Positions 22,435 through 30,596 of a stretch of 35,853 nucleotides of DNA are shown here, one piece after another. The notes beneath the pieces were generated by a model, which was not told the origin of the DNA, ran no database searches, and saw nothing but the letters and a program-made list of their open reading frames with translations. The position numbers were made by a program, and so were the translations under genes. Source of the DNA: Acidobacteriota bacterium (GTDB lineage Bacteria > Acidobacteriota > Terriglobia > Bryobacterales > Bryobacteraceae); NCBI GenBank assembly GCA_016870995.1, contig VFZU01000055.1:1-35853 (forward strand), read 5' to 3'. Every line of letters begins with the position of its first letter. Position 1 is the stretch's first letter.

Positions 22435-22775
22435 AGTGGGCCCTCGTCTTCGGCATCGTCACCTCCACCCTCGTCTGCGACTACCTGCAGTCCAGCGCCA
22501 TGAAGTCCCATGGCGAAGTTCATTCCCCAACCGTCCTCGCCCGACTCTTCGGCCAGTGGCGTCTCGGCCTTTCGATCGTGTTCATGGCCATCAGTTTCTT
22601 CTGCTTCACGCAACTACTGGCTGTCGCCGACCTGAGTTTCGCCGTTCCCGCCACTGCGCTCACCATCCCGGCTGAAACATTTATGGCTCGCTATGCTTTG
22701 AGAGAGAATGTAGGCTTAAGGCGGTGGGCCGGGGCAGTCTTGGTTGCCATCGGCGTCCTGTTTCTCGAATTGTGA
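22431..22775 (+). CDS. 4-TM SMR/EamA-like membrane protein, second of a pair
   Basis: 114 residues with four hydrophobic segments (roughly 3-22, 44-63, 68-90, 96-114). ADLSFAVPATALTIPAETFM in TM3 aligns with ADLSFVLPVTSVGYVINAI of the first partner, and RRWAGAVLVAIGVLFLEL is the standard TM4. The stop TGA overlaps the GTG start of hpnI (GTGA), so the two are translationally coupled. Probably the heterodimer partner of the upstream 4-TM protein in a lipid or drug/metabolite exporter. Confidence 0.83.
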   Translation: MKWALVFGIVTSTLVCDYLQSSAMKSHGEVHSPTVLARLFGQWRLGLSIVFMAISFFCFTQLLAVADLSFAVPATALTIPAETFMARYALRENVGLRRWAGAVLVAIGVLFLEL

Positions 22776-23887
22776 TCTACCTGCTGACAGCCATCGCCTG
22801 CGTCTCGGCGGCGTATCAACTCGTCGCGATGATCGCCTGTCTGCGCCATCTTTTTCTTCCGGCAACCGTCGTTCGCAATCCTCGGCCCGTCTCCATTCTC
22901 AAGCCGGTTCGCGGCCTCGATCCCGATTTCTACGCCGCCATCCGCTCCCACGCCACCCAGGATTATCCAGCTCCCATCGAGATCCTCTTCGGCGCCGCCG
23001 ATGCGAACGACCCCTGCCTTGACGAAATCGACAAGCTCAAGCGCGAGTTTCCCGATCTCGACATCCGCCTATTTCACTCCACCACCAATGCCCCCAACGC
23101 CAAGGTCGGCGTTCTGATCGATCTCGCCCGCCAGGCCAGGCATGGCCTTCTCCTCGTCAACGACAGCGACATCATTGTTCCTCAGGGCTACCTGCGCAAA
23201 GTAACGGCCCCTCTCGATGATTCCCAAATTGGCATCGTCACCACTCTTTACAGGGCCACTTCCTACTCGCTCCCAGGCCGCTGGGAGGCTCTCGGCATCG
23301 CCATCGACTTCGCCCCCAGCGTCCTCGTTGCCCCGCTAGTCGGCATCCGGGAGTTTGGCCTCGGGGCCACCCTCGTCTTCCGCCGCGAAGATCTCGAGGC
23401 CATCGGTGGCTTCGAGATCTTCGCCGACTACCTCGCCGATGATTACCAACTCGCTCGCCACATTACCCAACTCGGCAAACGCTCTCACATGTCCGAAGTC
23501 GTCGTGGAGACCAGCATCGGCGACAACACTTGGGCCGGTGTCTGGCAACACCAGGTCCGCTGGGCTCGCACCATCCGCGTCTCTCGCGGCGACGGCTACC
23601 TCGGCCTTCCCGTCACCCACACGGGTCTCTGGATCTTCCTCGCGCTGCTGGCAGGGGCATGGCCATTGGCCTCCGCACTCGCCATAATAAGATGGATAAC
23701 CGCGCTTCTGGCCGGGGCCTTCGTGCTCCGTTCTCCGATCGCTCAAAATGCTTTCTGGCTCGCTCCCGTCTGGGACCTCTGGGCTTTTCTGGTTTGGATC
23801 GCTGGCCTTTCCGGTTCCACCGTGGTCTGGCGAGATGGTGTACTTAAGCTCACTCGGGATGGAAAACTACTTCGGCAGGTAAACTGA
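22772..23887 (+). CDS. hpnI: Hopanoid-associated glycosyltransferase HpnI
   Basis: 371 residues. The start is GTG at 22772 (VIYLLTAIACVSAAYQ), overlapping the previous stop; longer frames only extend into the 4-TM gene. An N-terminal TM helix is followed by a GT-A family 2 domain: PVSILKPVRGLDPDFYAAI, LVNDSDIIVPQGYL (DxD-like metal site), FADYLADDYQLARHI and WQHQVRWARTIR (QxxRW). Two or three TM helices close the protein. HpnI adds N-acetylglucosamine to bacteriohopanetetrol, the first step to hopanoid glucosamine and cyclitol ether. hpnJ lies upstream in the same operon. The stop overlaps the next ATG by one base (TGATG). Confidence 0.88.
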   Translation: MIYLLTAIACVSAAYQLVAMIACLRHLFLPATVVRNPRPVSILKPVRGLDPDFYAAIRSHATQDYPAPIEILFGAADANDPCLDEIDKLKREFPDLDIRLFHSTTNAPNAKVGVLIDLARQARHGLLLVNDSDIIVPQGYLRKVTAPLDDSQIGIVTTLYRATSYSLPGRWEALGIAIDFAPSVLVAPLVGIREFGLGATLVFRREDLEAIGGFEIFADYLADDYQLARHITQLGKRSHMSEVVVETSIGDNTWAGVWQHQVRWARTIRVSRGDGYLGLPVTHTGLWIFLALLAGAWPLASALAIIRWITALLAGAFVLRSPIAQNAFWLAPVWDLWAFLVWIAGLSGSTVVWRDGVLKLTRDGKLLRQVN

Positions 23888-25554
23888 TGCGCTTCTCAAT
23901 TTTTTTCGTTTTCGCTCTCGCTCTTGCCACCCAAGGCTCTAAAGGCGATGCCGCCAAGGCGAAGAAGGTCTTCGACCGCGCCCAGCAACTTCAGGACGCC
24001 GGCAAAATGGAGGACGCCTTCAAGGCCTGTACCGAAGCCCTTGAAGCCGACTCCGACTTCGCCCCCGCCTGGCGGGAACGCGGCAAAATCCGCTGGCAAC
24101 TCGGTGAAACCGAGTTCGGCGCAGCCGACCTCAATCGCGCTCTCGCCCTCGATCCCAACGATTCTGAGGCCTGGATCATTCGCGGCGATATCCTCTCTTC
24201 CGCCGGCAAGTATGAAGATGCTCTCCGGGATTACAACAAGGCCGCCGGCTTCGCCAAAGATACTTCTCATCTCTACAGCGCCAAGGCTGTCGTCGAGGTC
24301 CGTCTCCGCCAATACGACAAGGCCATTGAAGATTTCACCAAGGCCATCAAGCTTCGCATCGACTCTCCCGGCAACTATAAAGATCGCGGCGTTGCCTACA
24401 CCCTCACCGGAAAATTCCAGGACGCCCTCGAAGATTACAACCGCGCCATCACCCTGAAGCCCGACTACGCCGAAGCCTACCTGGAGCGTGGCTATGTCTA
24501 CGGCCAACTTGGTCAATTCGATCGCGCCATTCCAGACTTCACCACCGTCCTCAAAACGCAGCCCGACAATAGCAAGGCTTACACCCTCCGCGGAGCCGCT
24601 TACCAGCAGATGAATCAACCGCAGGCCGCCATCATGGATTATTCCGAGGCCCTCAAACGCCAACCCAGCGCCGTCAGTGTTTATCTGGCTCGCGGAGCTG
24701 CCTATGCCGAAACTCAACAATTCGAAAAGAGCCTCGCCGATCGCGATAAGGCCGTCGAACTTGCCCCCAAGTCCGCTGAAGTCTATATCGCCCGGGGCGG
24801 CTCATATCATCTCTTGGGCAACCATCCCAAGGGATTCGCCGATCGCGATAAGGCCATCGAACTCAATCCAAAGCTTCCCGAGGCCTGGCTGGCCCGTGGC
24901 AGTGCTCACTATCTGCTCGAACACTACAAAGAGGCCAAGTCTGACCTCGAACGTGCCCTGCAGTTGAATCCTGCTCTCGACGAAGCTAAAGTAGTTCTCG
25001 ACCGCACCAACGAAAAGCTGACAGCTGCCCAGGCCCCGGCGCTTGTGAGCAAAGCTGAGGCCCCGAAAGAATCCGCGCTGTCCGCTGTGCAGACCCTCGC
25101 CGAACGTCAAGCCCCCGCACCTATCGTGACGGCTGCCCAGACACAAGCGCCTCCCAGGGTCACCGTCTCCCAACCCGAACCGCCGAAGCCTGTTGAGAAG
25201 CCCCTGCCCCCACCACCTCCCGACGCCGATTCCAAACAAACCCTCTCTGCTGACAATCTCAACTTCCTTGGCCGCGAACTCAACCAGGCGGGCGACTTCC
25301 GCAAAGCCATCGAGATGTTCACTCAGGCGATCGCCAAGAAATCCGATTTTTCCATTGCCTACAATGGGCGCGGCTACTCCTACATGCGACTGGCCGAATG
25401 GAAACAAGCCGAAGAGAATTTCACGCTCGCCATCAAAGCCAATCCTCGCTACGCCAACGCCTATATGAATCGGTCTGCCGCCAGAGCCAAGCTCGGTGAC
25501 GCCGCCGGTTCCGCTCAGGATTCAGCCATGGCCAAGCAACTCGGCGCGAAGTAA
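23887..25554 (+). CDS. Secreted TPR-repeat protein
   Basis: 555 residues. A signal peptide (MRFSIFFVFALALATQG) is followed by about ten TPR units from residue 20 to 375 (for example AWIIRGDILSSAGKYEDALR, AYLERGYVYGQLGQFDRAIP, AWLARGSAHYLLEHYKEAKS), a Pro/Ala/Gln-rich linker (about 380-445) and three more TPRs to the end. It probably acts as a scaffold in the periplasm. Its ATG overlaps the hpnI stop, so it belongs to the same transcript, which suggests a link to hopanoid processing or export, but no direct sequence sign of that exists. Confidence 0.85.
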   Translation: MRFSIFFVFALALATQGSKGDAAKAKKVFDRAQQLQDAGKMEDAFKACTEALEADSDFAPAWRERGKIRWQLGETEFGAADLNRALALDPNDSEAWIIRGDILSSAGKYEDALRDYNKAAGFAKDTSHLYSAKAVVEVRLRQYDKAIEDFTKAIKLRIDSPGNYKDRGVAYTLTGKFQDALEDYNRAITLKPDYAEAYLERGYVYGQLGQFDRAIPDFTTVLKTQPDNSKAYTLRGAAYQQMNQPQAAIMDYSEALKRQPSAVSVYLARGAAYAETQQFEKSLADRDKAVELAPKSAEVYIARGGSYHLLGNHPKGFADRDKAIELNPKLPEAWLARGSAHYLLEHYKEAKSDLERALQLNPALDEAKVVLDRTNEKLTAAQAPALVSKAEAPKESALSAVQTLAERQAPAPIVTAAQTQAPPRVTVSQPEPPKPVEKPLPPPPPDADSKQTLSADNLNFLGRELNQAGDFRKAIEMFTQAIAKKSDFSIAYNGRGYSYMRLAEWKQAEENFTLAIKANPRYANAYMNRSAARAKLGDAAGSAQDSAMAKQLGAK

Positions 25555-25563
25555 AATCAAACA

Positions 25564-26115
25564 ATGGACCAGCCCAAAGCCCCACACAGGGAGCTCGATA
25601 ACTGGTCCACTACGCTCTACTCTGAGCTCAAGCGTATCGCCGCCAATCAGCTCAAACTCGAGAAGGCCGGCCACACGCTCCAACCTACGGCGCTCGTGCA
25701 TGAGGTCTACCTTCGTCTCGCTCAGTGCGATGCCGACATGGGCCAGCGCAGCCGGGTCCACTTCCTTGCCACAGCTGCGACGCTGATGCGCCAGATCCTC
25801 GTCAATCACGCCCGCACCCGCAACGCCCAAAAACGTGGCGGCGGCGCACTCAAGGTGACTCTCCACGAACACTCGGCAGTCTCGGATGACAGCGCCTTCG
25901 AGGTCCTTTCCCTCGACAACGCCCTCACTGCCCTTCAGCAGTCCGAACCCCGCAAGAGCCACATCATTGAACTTAAATTCTTCGGCGGCATGACCGAAGA
26001 CGAAATCGCCGAAGCCATCGACATCTCCAAATCCACCGTCACCCGCGAGACCCGCCTCGGTCTCGCCTTACTCTACCGACTCCTCCAACCAGAATCCGCC
26101 TCGAACTCGCAATGA
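25564..26115 (+). CDS. ECF-type sigma factor (Solibacter/planctomycete kinase-associated type)
   Basis: 183 residues. LYSELKRIAANQLKLEKAGH and TLQPTALVHEVYLRLAQ are the region 2 signature of the ECF subgroup abundant in Solibacter and planctomycetes (Sigma70_ECF type); KRGGGALKVTLHE is the linker and FFGGMTEDEIAEAIDISKST is the region 4 helix-turn-helix. Members of this group are usually encoded next to a Ser/Thr kinase that controls them by phosphorylation instead of an anti-sigma factor. Here the next gene downstream is an antiporter whose ATG overlaps the sigma TGA (ATGA); the kinase lies 1.9 kb further on. Confidence 0.9.
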   Translation: MDQPKAPHRELDNWSTTLYSELKRIAANQLKLEKAGHTLQPTALVHEVYLRLAQCDADMGQRSRVHFLATAATLMRQILVNHARTRNAQKRGGGALKVTLHEHSAVSDDSAFEVLSLDNALTALQQSEPRKSHIIELKFFGGMTEDEIAEAIDISKSTVTRETRLGLALLYRLLQPESASNSQ

Positions 26116-27098
26116 CAGATTTCCTCCTCCTCGCAGCTTCACTCAGTCTTCTTCTCTTGGCCGCGCGATATTTCGTCGACGGCATATCGACAATTGCCGA
26201 GAGCCTCGGGGTACCAAAGATTGCAATCGGCATGACAGTTGTCGCCTTTGGCACAAGCACACCTGAATTGGTGGTCAACTCCATATCCGCCTATCAGGGT
26301 TCAACAGACTTGGCCTTCGGCAACATCGTTGGCTCTTGTCTGGTCAACGTTGGGTTTGTCCTGGGTGCGACGGCGCTGGTGCGCCCGATGAAAGTTGAGC
26401 ACTCGCTGATTACCCGTGAGATCCCCATGCTGATCCTCACCGTCGCGACGATTGTCGTTCTGGCGAGCGACCGATTCTTGAACGCAGAAACGCAGGACGT
26501 TTGGCGGCGAAGCGACGGCTTGATCCTGCTCTTGTTGTTTTGCGTTTTTCTCTACTACACGACTCGCCAGGCAATGGCGGTAGACCGCTCCGATCCTTTC
26601 ATTGCCGAGGTGAGTGACGAGGTGGCGCGCACCAAGCCAAAATCTCTGGGGCTCCAAATCCTCATCACGATCGCTGGCTTCATTGGCGTCTCCTTGGGCG
26701 CCAACTGGACGGTCGAATACGCCGTTAGTATTGCTCGTGGCTTCGGCGTTTCCGAGACCGTCATTGGCTTAACTGTCATCTCCCTCGGCACGACCCTACC
26801 CGAACTGGCCACGTGTATTCTAGCCGCCCGTCGTGGCGATGCGGATATAGCGCTCGGCAACATTGTGGGTTCGAACCTGTTCAATTTGCTTTGCATTGGT
26901 GGCATCGTCAGCACGATTCGGCCAGTCACCATTCCCGCTGGCGGTCACCTTGACCTCATCGTGATGGCGTTTCTGAGTGTTGTACTCTTACCCATCGCCA
27001 TCCGCAGCGAAAGAACGATCACCCGCGGTGAGGGATCGTTCCTTCTCGTGGTTTTCGTCACCTACCTCGGCTACCGCGTAGCCGGCGCAAGCCTCTAA
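26112..27098 (+). CDS. Calcium/cation antiporter (CaCA family)
   Basis: 328 residues, about ten TM helices. The two alpha-repeats are clear: VAFGTSTPELVVNSISAYQG with GNIVGSCLVNVGFVLG (from residue 43), and ISLGTTLPELATCILAARRG with GNIVGSNLFNLLCIGG (from residue 223). The acidic residues of these repeats bind Ca2+ in Na+/Ca2+ or H+/Ca2+ exchangers such as YrbG. Its base use differs from neighbours: on the + strand G is at least as common as C, whereas flanking DNA is C-rich. It is coupled to the ECF sigma gene by an ATGA overlap. Convergent with the LysM gene, with a 4-nt overlap of stops. Confidence 0.9.
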   Translation: MTDFLLLAASLSLLLLAARYFVDGISTIAESLGVPKIAIGMTVVAFGTSTPELVVNSISAYQGSTDLAFGNIVGSCLVNVGFVLGATALVRPMKVEHSLITREIPMLILTVATIVVLASDRFLNAETQDVWRRSDGLILLLLFCVFLYYTTRQAMAVDRSDPFIAEVSDEVARTKPKSLGLQILITIAGFIGVSLGANWTVEYAVSIARGFGVSETVIGLTVISLGTTLPELATCILAARRGDADIALGNIVGSNLFNLLCIGGIVSTIRPVTIPAGGHLDLIVMAFLSVVLLPIAIRSERTITRGEGSFLLVVFVTYLGYRVAGASL

Positions 27099-27949
27099 GC
27101 CGCCTGCGCCACCGGCCAGAAGCCCATCAACCGTTTCGTCAGCTGGGACTCCATCGACAGCAGCCGAACTACACCATCGATCGACGCCGTTCCGCGGTTC
27201 CTCTTGTACGCCGCCAGGAAGGCCTCGACCTCCGCGATCATTCGGGTTCGCGTCAGGTTGTTGAGGAAAAACTCGTCATTCGGCGGCAGTTTGGGGCTCA
27301 CCGACTTCAGCATATTGCTATCCATCATGGCCGCAATCAGCGCCACTGCTTCCGTCCGCACAGAGTAAGCCATGTTCATGCCGTGCTTGCCATAAGCCAA
27401 GTGCATCATCTCTTTGTAGATGTATTGCTTGTACACTCTTCCCAGCTGTGCGGGATTTTGAGGAGTCCGCACGTAGATGATGTTGCCGTAGTCGTACTCC
27501 GCCATCACACGGAGATTCATGTCCCCAACCAGGAAAATGTGTTTCATCATAATCCGACGTACCGTGGCTTCGTTGATGTATGGAGCATCGACCATCGATT
27601 TGGCGGAAGGCAAGTACTCCTTGAAGTCGTCATAAGCGTGGGTCTCCACTGCTTGCCCCGGCTTCCAACCCTTCGGAGGGATGAAGACAATGCCGAACCG
27701 GTCTGATGAGTCGAACGAATAGTTGATTCCGTCCTTCGATTTCGTGCACCCCACCAGCTCTTGCAGATACCAGTTCACTTCCTCTGGATCCTTGGTGCCG
27801 TAGTTGTACTGAATGATGTCCCACGGGTCGGCAAAACCATACTTCGCCGCCATACTCACAAAACTGTCTCCCGTTCTCACGCGATGCGCTGCCGAAAACC
27901 CCTTTGGAGGGTGGCACCAGCGAACTTTTGCCGGTTTTTTCACTTTCAT
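27095..27949 (-). CDS. LysM-like domain protein of unknown function
   Basis: 284 residues, no signal peptide. The N-terminal part reads AAHRVRTGDSFVSMAAKYGF and then ADPWDIIQYNYGTKDPEEVN, a LysM-like unit (peptidoglycan or chitin binding), ending at IVFIPPKGW near residue 95. The C-terminal 190 residues are helical with MKHIFLVGDMNLRVMAEYDY and KEMMHLAYGKHGMNMAYSVR; no family recognised. AAGGA lies 8 nt before the ATG. LysM units without export signals occur in phage-tail-like or secretion-related baseplate proteins, but no such genes are nearby. Codon use is less GC3-biased than its neighbours, which hints at acquisition. Confidence 0.72.
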   Translation of the reverse strand: MKVKKPAKVRWCHPPKGFSAAHRVRTGDSFVSMAAKYGFADPWDIIQYNYGTKDPEEVNWYLQELVGCTKSKDGINYSFDSSDRFGIVFIPPKGWKPGQAVETHAYDDFKEYLPSAKSMVDAPYINEATVRRIMMKHIFLVGDMNLRVMAEYDYGNIIYVRTPQNPAQLGRVYKQYIYKEMMHLAYGKHGMNMAYSVRTEAVALIAAMMDSNMLKSVSPKLPPNDEFFLNNLTRTRMIAEVEAFLAAYKRNRGTASIDGVVRLLSMESQLTKRLMGFWPVAQAA

Positions 27950-27993
27950 GATCTATTTCCTTTTCATTTGCCGCTATGGTTTAGGACGGATGT

Positions 27994-28026
27994 TTCGAAC
28001 CGCTATTCCAGATAGGGGATTTCGAA
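27994..28026. promoter_or_regulatory. Two TTCGAA sites in the divergent gap before the kinase
   Basis: TTCGAA occurs at 27994-27999 and again at 28021-28026, both in the longer context TTTCGAA, in the 101-nt gap between the LysM gene and the kinase gene. Each is itself a palindrome, and the pair sits about 27 nt apart (under three helical turns). This could be a binding site shared by both promoters; no further evidence. Confidence 0.25.
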
Positions 28027-28050
28027 AAGGAATCACGTCACAGAAGTTTT

Positions 28051-30555
28051 ATGAATCAGCTTGTCGAAGATCTTTTTTGCGAAGCAATGAACCTGGATCC
28101 CGCCGAACGAGAACCTTTTCTTCTCAATGCCTCCGGCGGGCGGCCTTCTGTCGTCCACGAAGTCTTGCGGCTTGTCGCTGACGGGGAAAAAGCCGAATCG
28201 CTTTTCGCGAACTCAGTTTCCCGCCTCGCCTCCAGCCTTGAGCTCGCGCCCGGAACCCAGATCGGCGTCTACACGATCCGCCACAAAATCGGGGAAGGTG
28301 GCATGGGAGTCGTCTATCTGGCCGACCGTGCCGATGGCCAGTTCGATCAACGCGTCGCGATCAAACTCGTGCAGGGTGGCCCGGGCCTCGTTGGGCGTTT
28401 TCTGCGCGAACGCCGCATCCTCGCCCGCTTGTCACACCCCGGCATCGCTCGCCTCATCGATGGCGGCCTCACCGCCGAGGGCCATCCCTACATGGTCATG
28501 GAGTACTTCGAGGGCCAACCGTTTTCGACCCACTGCCAGTCGCTGTCCCTACGCCAGAAGCTTGAGCTCTTCCAGTCCATTTGCGCGGCTGTTGAATACG
28601 CCCACCGCAACCCGATCGTCCATCGCGATCTCAAGCCCGCCAATATCCTGGTTTCTGCCGAAGGCGCGGTTAAGCTACTCGATTTCGGCATCGCCCGCAT
28701 TCTTGCCCCCTCCGCTCAAGGCGATCTCACCGGTGCCTCCCAGCAAGCCTTCACCCCTGACTACGCCAGCCCCGAGCAGATCCGTGGCGACGAAATCACC
28801 ACCGCCGCTGACGTCTACTCCCTCGGTACGGTCCTGTTTGAATGCCTCACCGGCCAGAGCCCCCACCGCCTCAAAACCTATACGCCGCATGAGCTCACCG
28901 AGGTCATCTGCAATCAGCCCGCCCCCGCCCTCCAGCTCGGCAACGATCTTGATGCGATTCTTGCCAAAGCCCTCCGCAAAGAGCCGGAACGCCGCTACCC
29001 CTCTGTGGCTTCGTTCAGCGAAGATATCGGCCGCTTCCTCGACAATCGCCCGGTCTCTGCTCGTGCCGACAGTGCGCTCTATCGAACCAAAAAATTCGTG
29101 CGACGCCACGCCTTCGCTTCCGCCGCCGGTGTGATCGCCGTCCTCAGCCTCGCCGCCGGTCTCGGCGTCGCCACCTGGCAGGCGCGCGTCGCCAGTAACC
29201 GCTTCAACCAGGTCCGCCAACTCGCCCGCACCGTCCTGTTCGATTTCGACGACAAGATCCGCACCGTCCCCGGCGCCACCCCAGCCCGGGACTTCCTCGC
29301 CAAGACCGCCGTCGCCTATCTCGACAAACTCTCTGCGGAAGCCTCCGGCGATCGAAGCCTCCAGCTCGAACTCGCCGCCGCCTACGAAAAGGTCGCCGAC
29401 GTCCAGGGCGAACCCGCCCGCCCCAACCTCGGTCAACGCAAGAACGCTCTCGCTAACTACTTTAAGGATCAACAACTTCTAGAGTCCAACCCCGCCTCCG
29501 ACCCCGTCGCCCTCGCCCGCCTTCTGCTCAAGCGCCAGACGATCCTGGGCGAGAAACCCCTCCTCGATCAGGCCCAAACCATAGCCACTCAGGCTTGGAA
29601 AAACGAACCCAATCGCGAGGACGCGCTGGCCGTTCTGCTCCAGACCGAGCAGGCCATGGGGCAATATCAGAGCAACCGTTCCGAGTTCGATGCCGCTATC
29701 GCTCACTACCGTACAGCCACTGAACTGGCCTCCACCCAATCCAGGCGCTGGCCCGGCAACCGCGCCAACCTCAACCTGATCTCAAGCGACCTCCGCCTCG
29801 GCGATGCCCAACTCCGCAAGGGTGAACCCGGTGCTGCACTGGCCAGCTTCAATGACGCTCAAGCCGCCAATAACCGGCTTCTGCAAACCGAGCCAGACAA
29901 CGTCGAGCACCTCCGCCGCGCCTTCAAAGTCAACCTTTTCCGTGGCCACGCTCTCGGCAATCCTGAGTACTTCAACCTTGGCCGCACCCCAGAAGCCAAA
30001 GCTGCCTACGAAGCTGCCATGGCGCTCAGCTCAAAGCTCCTCAGCGTCGACCCAGGCAATGCCCTCGCTCGCGGCGACTACTCCGATGCCGCCTGGGGCT
30101 TGGCCGTCAGCATCGCATCAACCGAGCCACAGCGGGCCCGGCAATTGCTTGAAGCTTCGGTCAAAGAGGCCAAAGCGGTTTCCGCCAAGTCTCCCACCAC
30201 CCTCGCGTTTATCCACAACTCAGCCAACTCGCAGTACGCCCTCGCCAAAGTGCTCCGCAGCCTTGGCCAGCGCGAGCTGTCCACTCAGTACGTAACCGAG
30301 TCAATCCGCCTGCACCGCTCGATTGCCGCCGCTCGCCCCAAGCAGATCGGCCTGCGTCACAACCTGATGCCCTCCCTGACCTTGCAACTCAACCTGCAAC
30401 TCGACCGCAAGGACATCCCGGCAGCCAGAGCCACCTGGAGCGACCTCGAAGCGATCATCGCTACCGTCGACCGCAAAGCCAGCAACTTCCGCTCCAAAGC
30501 CCCCGACATCGCCGCTGCCCAAGCTGCGGCTGCTCGCTTCGAACCTAAACGATAA
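28051..30555 (+). CDS. Membrane-bound Ser/Thr protein kinase with extracytoplasmic TPR-like region
   Basis: 834 residues. Kinase domain (about 75-330) with GEGGMGVVYLAD (Gly loop), VAIKLV (ATP Lys near 105), HRDLKPANIL (catalytic loop near 191), DFGIA (near 211) and YASPEQ. One TM helix near 352-374 (FASAAGVIAVLSLAAGLGVA) and then about 455 residues of helical repeats, including a DNFDDKIRTVPGATPARD-like segment typical of this Acidobacteriota kinase type. It is Hanks-type, probably signalling from the periplasm to an ECF sigma factor; the candidate partner is the one at 25564. Start ATG at 28051 has only a weak AGAAG upstream. Confidence 0.92.
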   Translation: MNQLVEDLFCEAMNLDPAEREPFLLNASGGRPSVVHEVLRLVADGEKAESLFANSVSRLASSLELAPGTQIGVYTIRHKIGEGGMGVVYLADRADGQFDQRVAIKLVQGGPGLVGRFLRERRILARLSHPGIARLIDGGLTAEGHPYMVMEYFEGQPFSTHCQSLSLRQKLELFQSICAAVEYAHRNPIVHRDLKPANILVSAEGAVKLLDFGIARILAPSAQGDLTGASQQAFTPDYASPEQIRGDEITTAADVYSLGTVLFECLTGQSPHRLKTYTPHELTEVICNQPAPALQLGNDLDAILAKALRKEPERRYPSVASFSEDIGRFLDNRPVSARADSALYRTKKFVRRHAFASAAGVIAVLSLAAGLGVATWQARVASNRFNQVRQLARTVLFDFDDKIRTVPGATPARDFLAKTAVAYLDKLSAEASGDRSLQLELAAAYEKVADVQGEPARPNLGQRKNALANYFKDQQLLESNPASDPVALARLLLKRQTILGEKPLLDQAQTIATQAWKNEPNREDALAVLLQTEQAMGQYQSNRSEFDAAIAHYRTATELASTQSRRWPGNRANLNLISSDLRLGDAQLRKGEPGAALASFNDAQAANNRLLQTEPDNVEHLRRAFKVNLFRGHALGNPEYFNLGRTPEAKAAYEAAMALSSKLLSVDPGNALARGDYSDAAWGLAVSIASTEPQRARQLLEASVKEAKAVSAKSPTTLAFIHNSANSQYALAKVLRSLGQRELSTQYVTESIRLHRSIAAARPKQIGLRHNLMPSLTLQLNLQLDRKDIPAARATWSDLEAIIATVDRKASNFRSKAPDIAAAQAAAARFEPKR

Positions 30556-30596
30556 CTGCGACCACCGTTTATCATCAAAAGATACCGATGTCGCAG
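30556..30596. repeat. 7-bp inverted repeat spanning the trpE-trpG start
   Basis: CTGCGAC at 30556-30562, directly after the kinase stop, pairs perfectly with GTCGCAG at 30590-30596, which includes bases of the start region of the next gene (ATG at 30588). A smaller TATC/GATA pair lies inside. A hairpin here would hide the start codon. No T-run. Confidence 0.4.
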
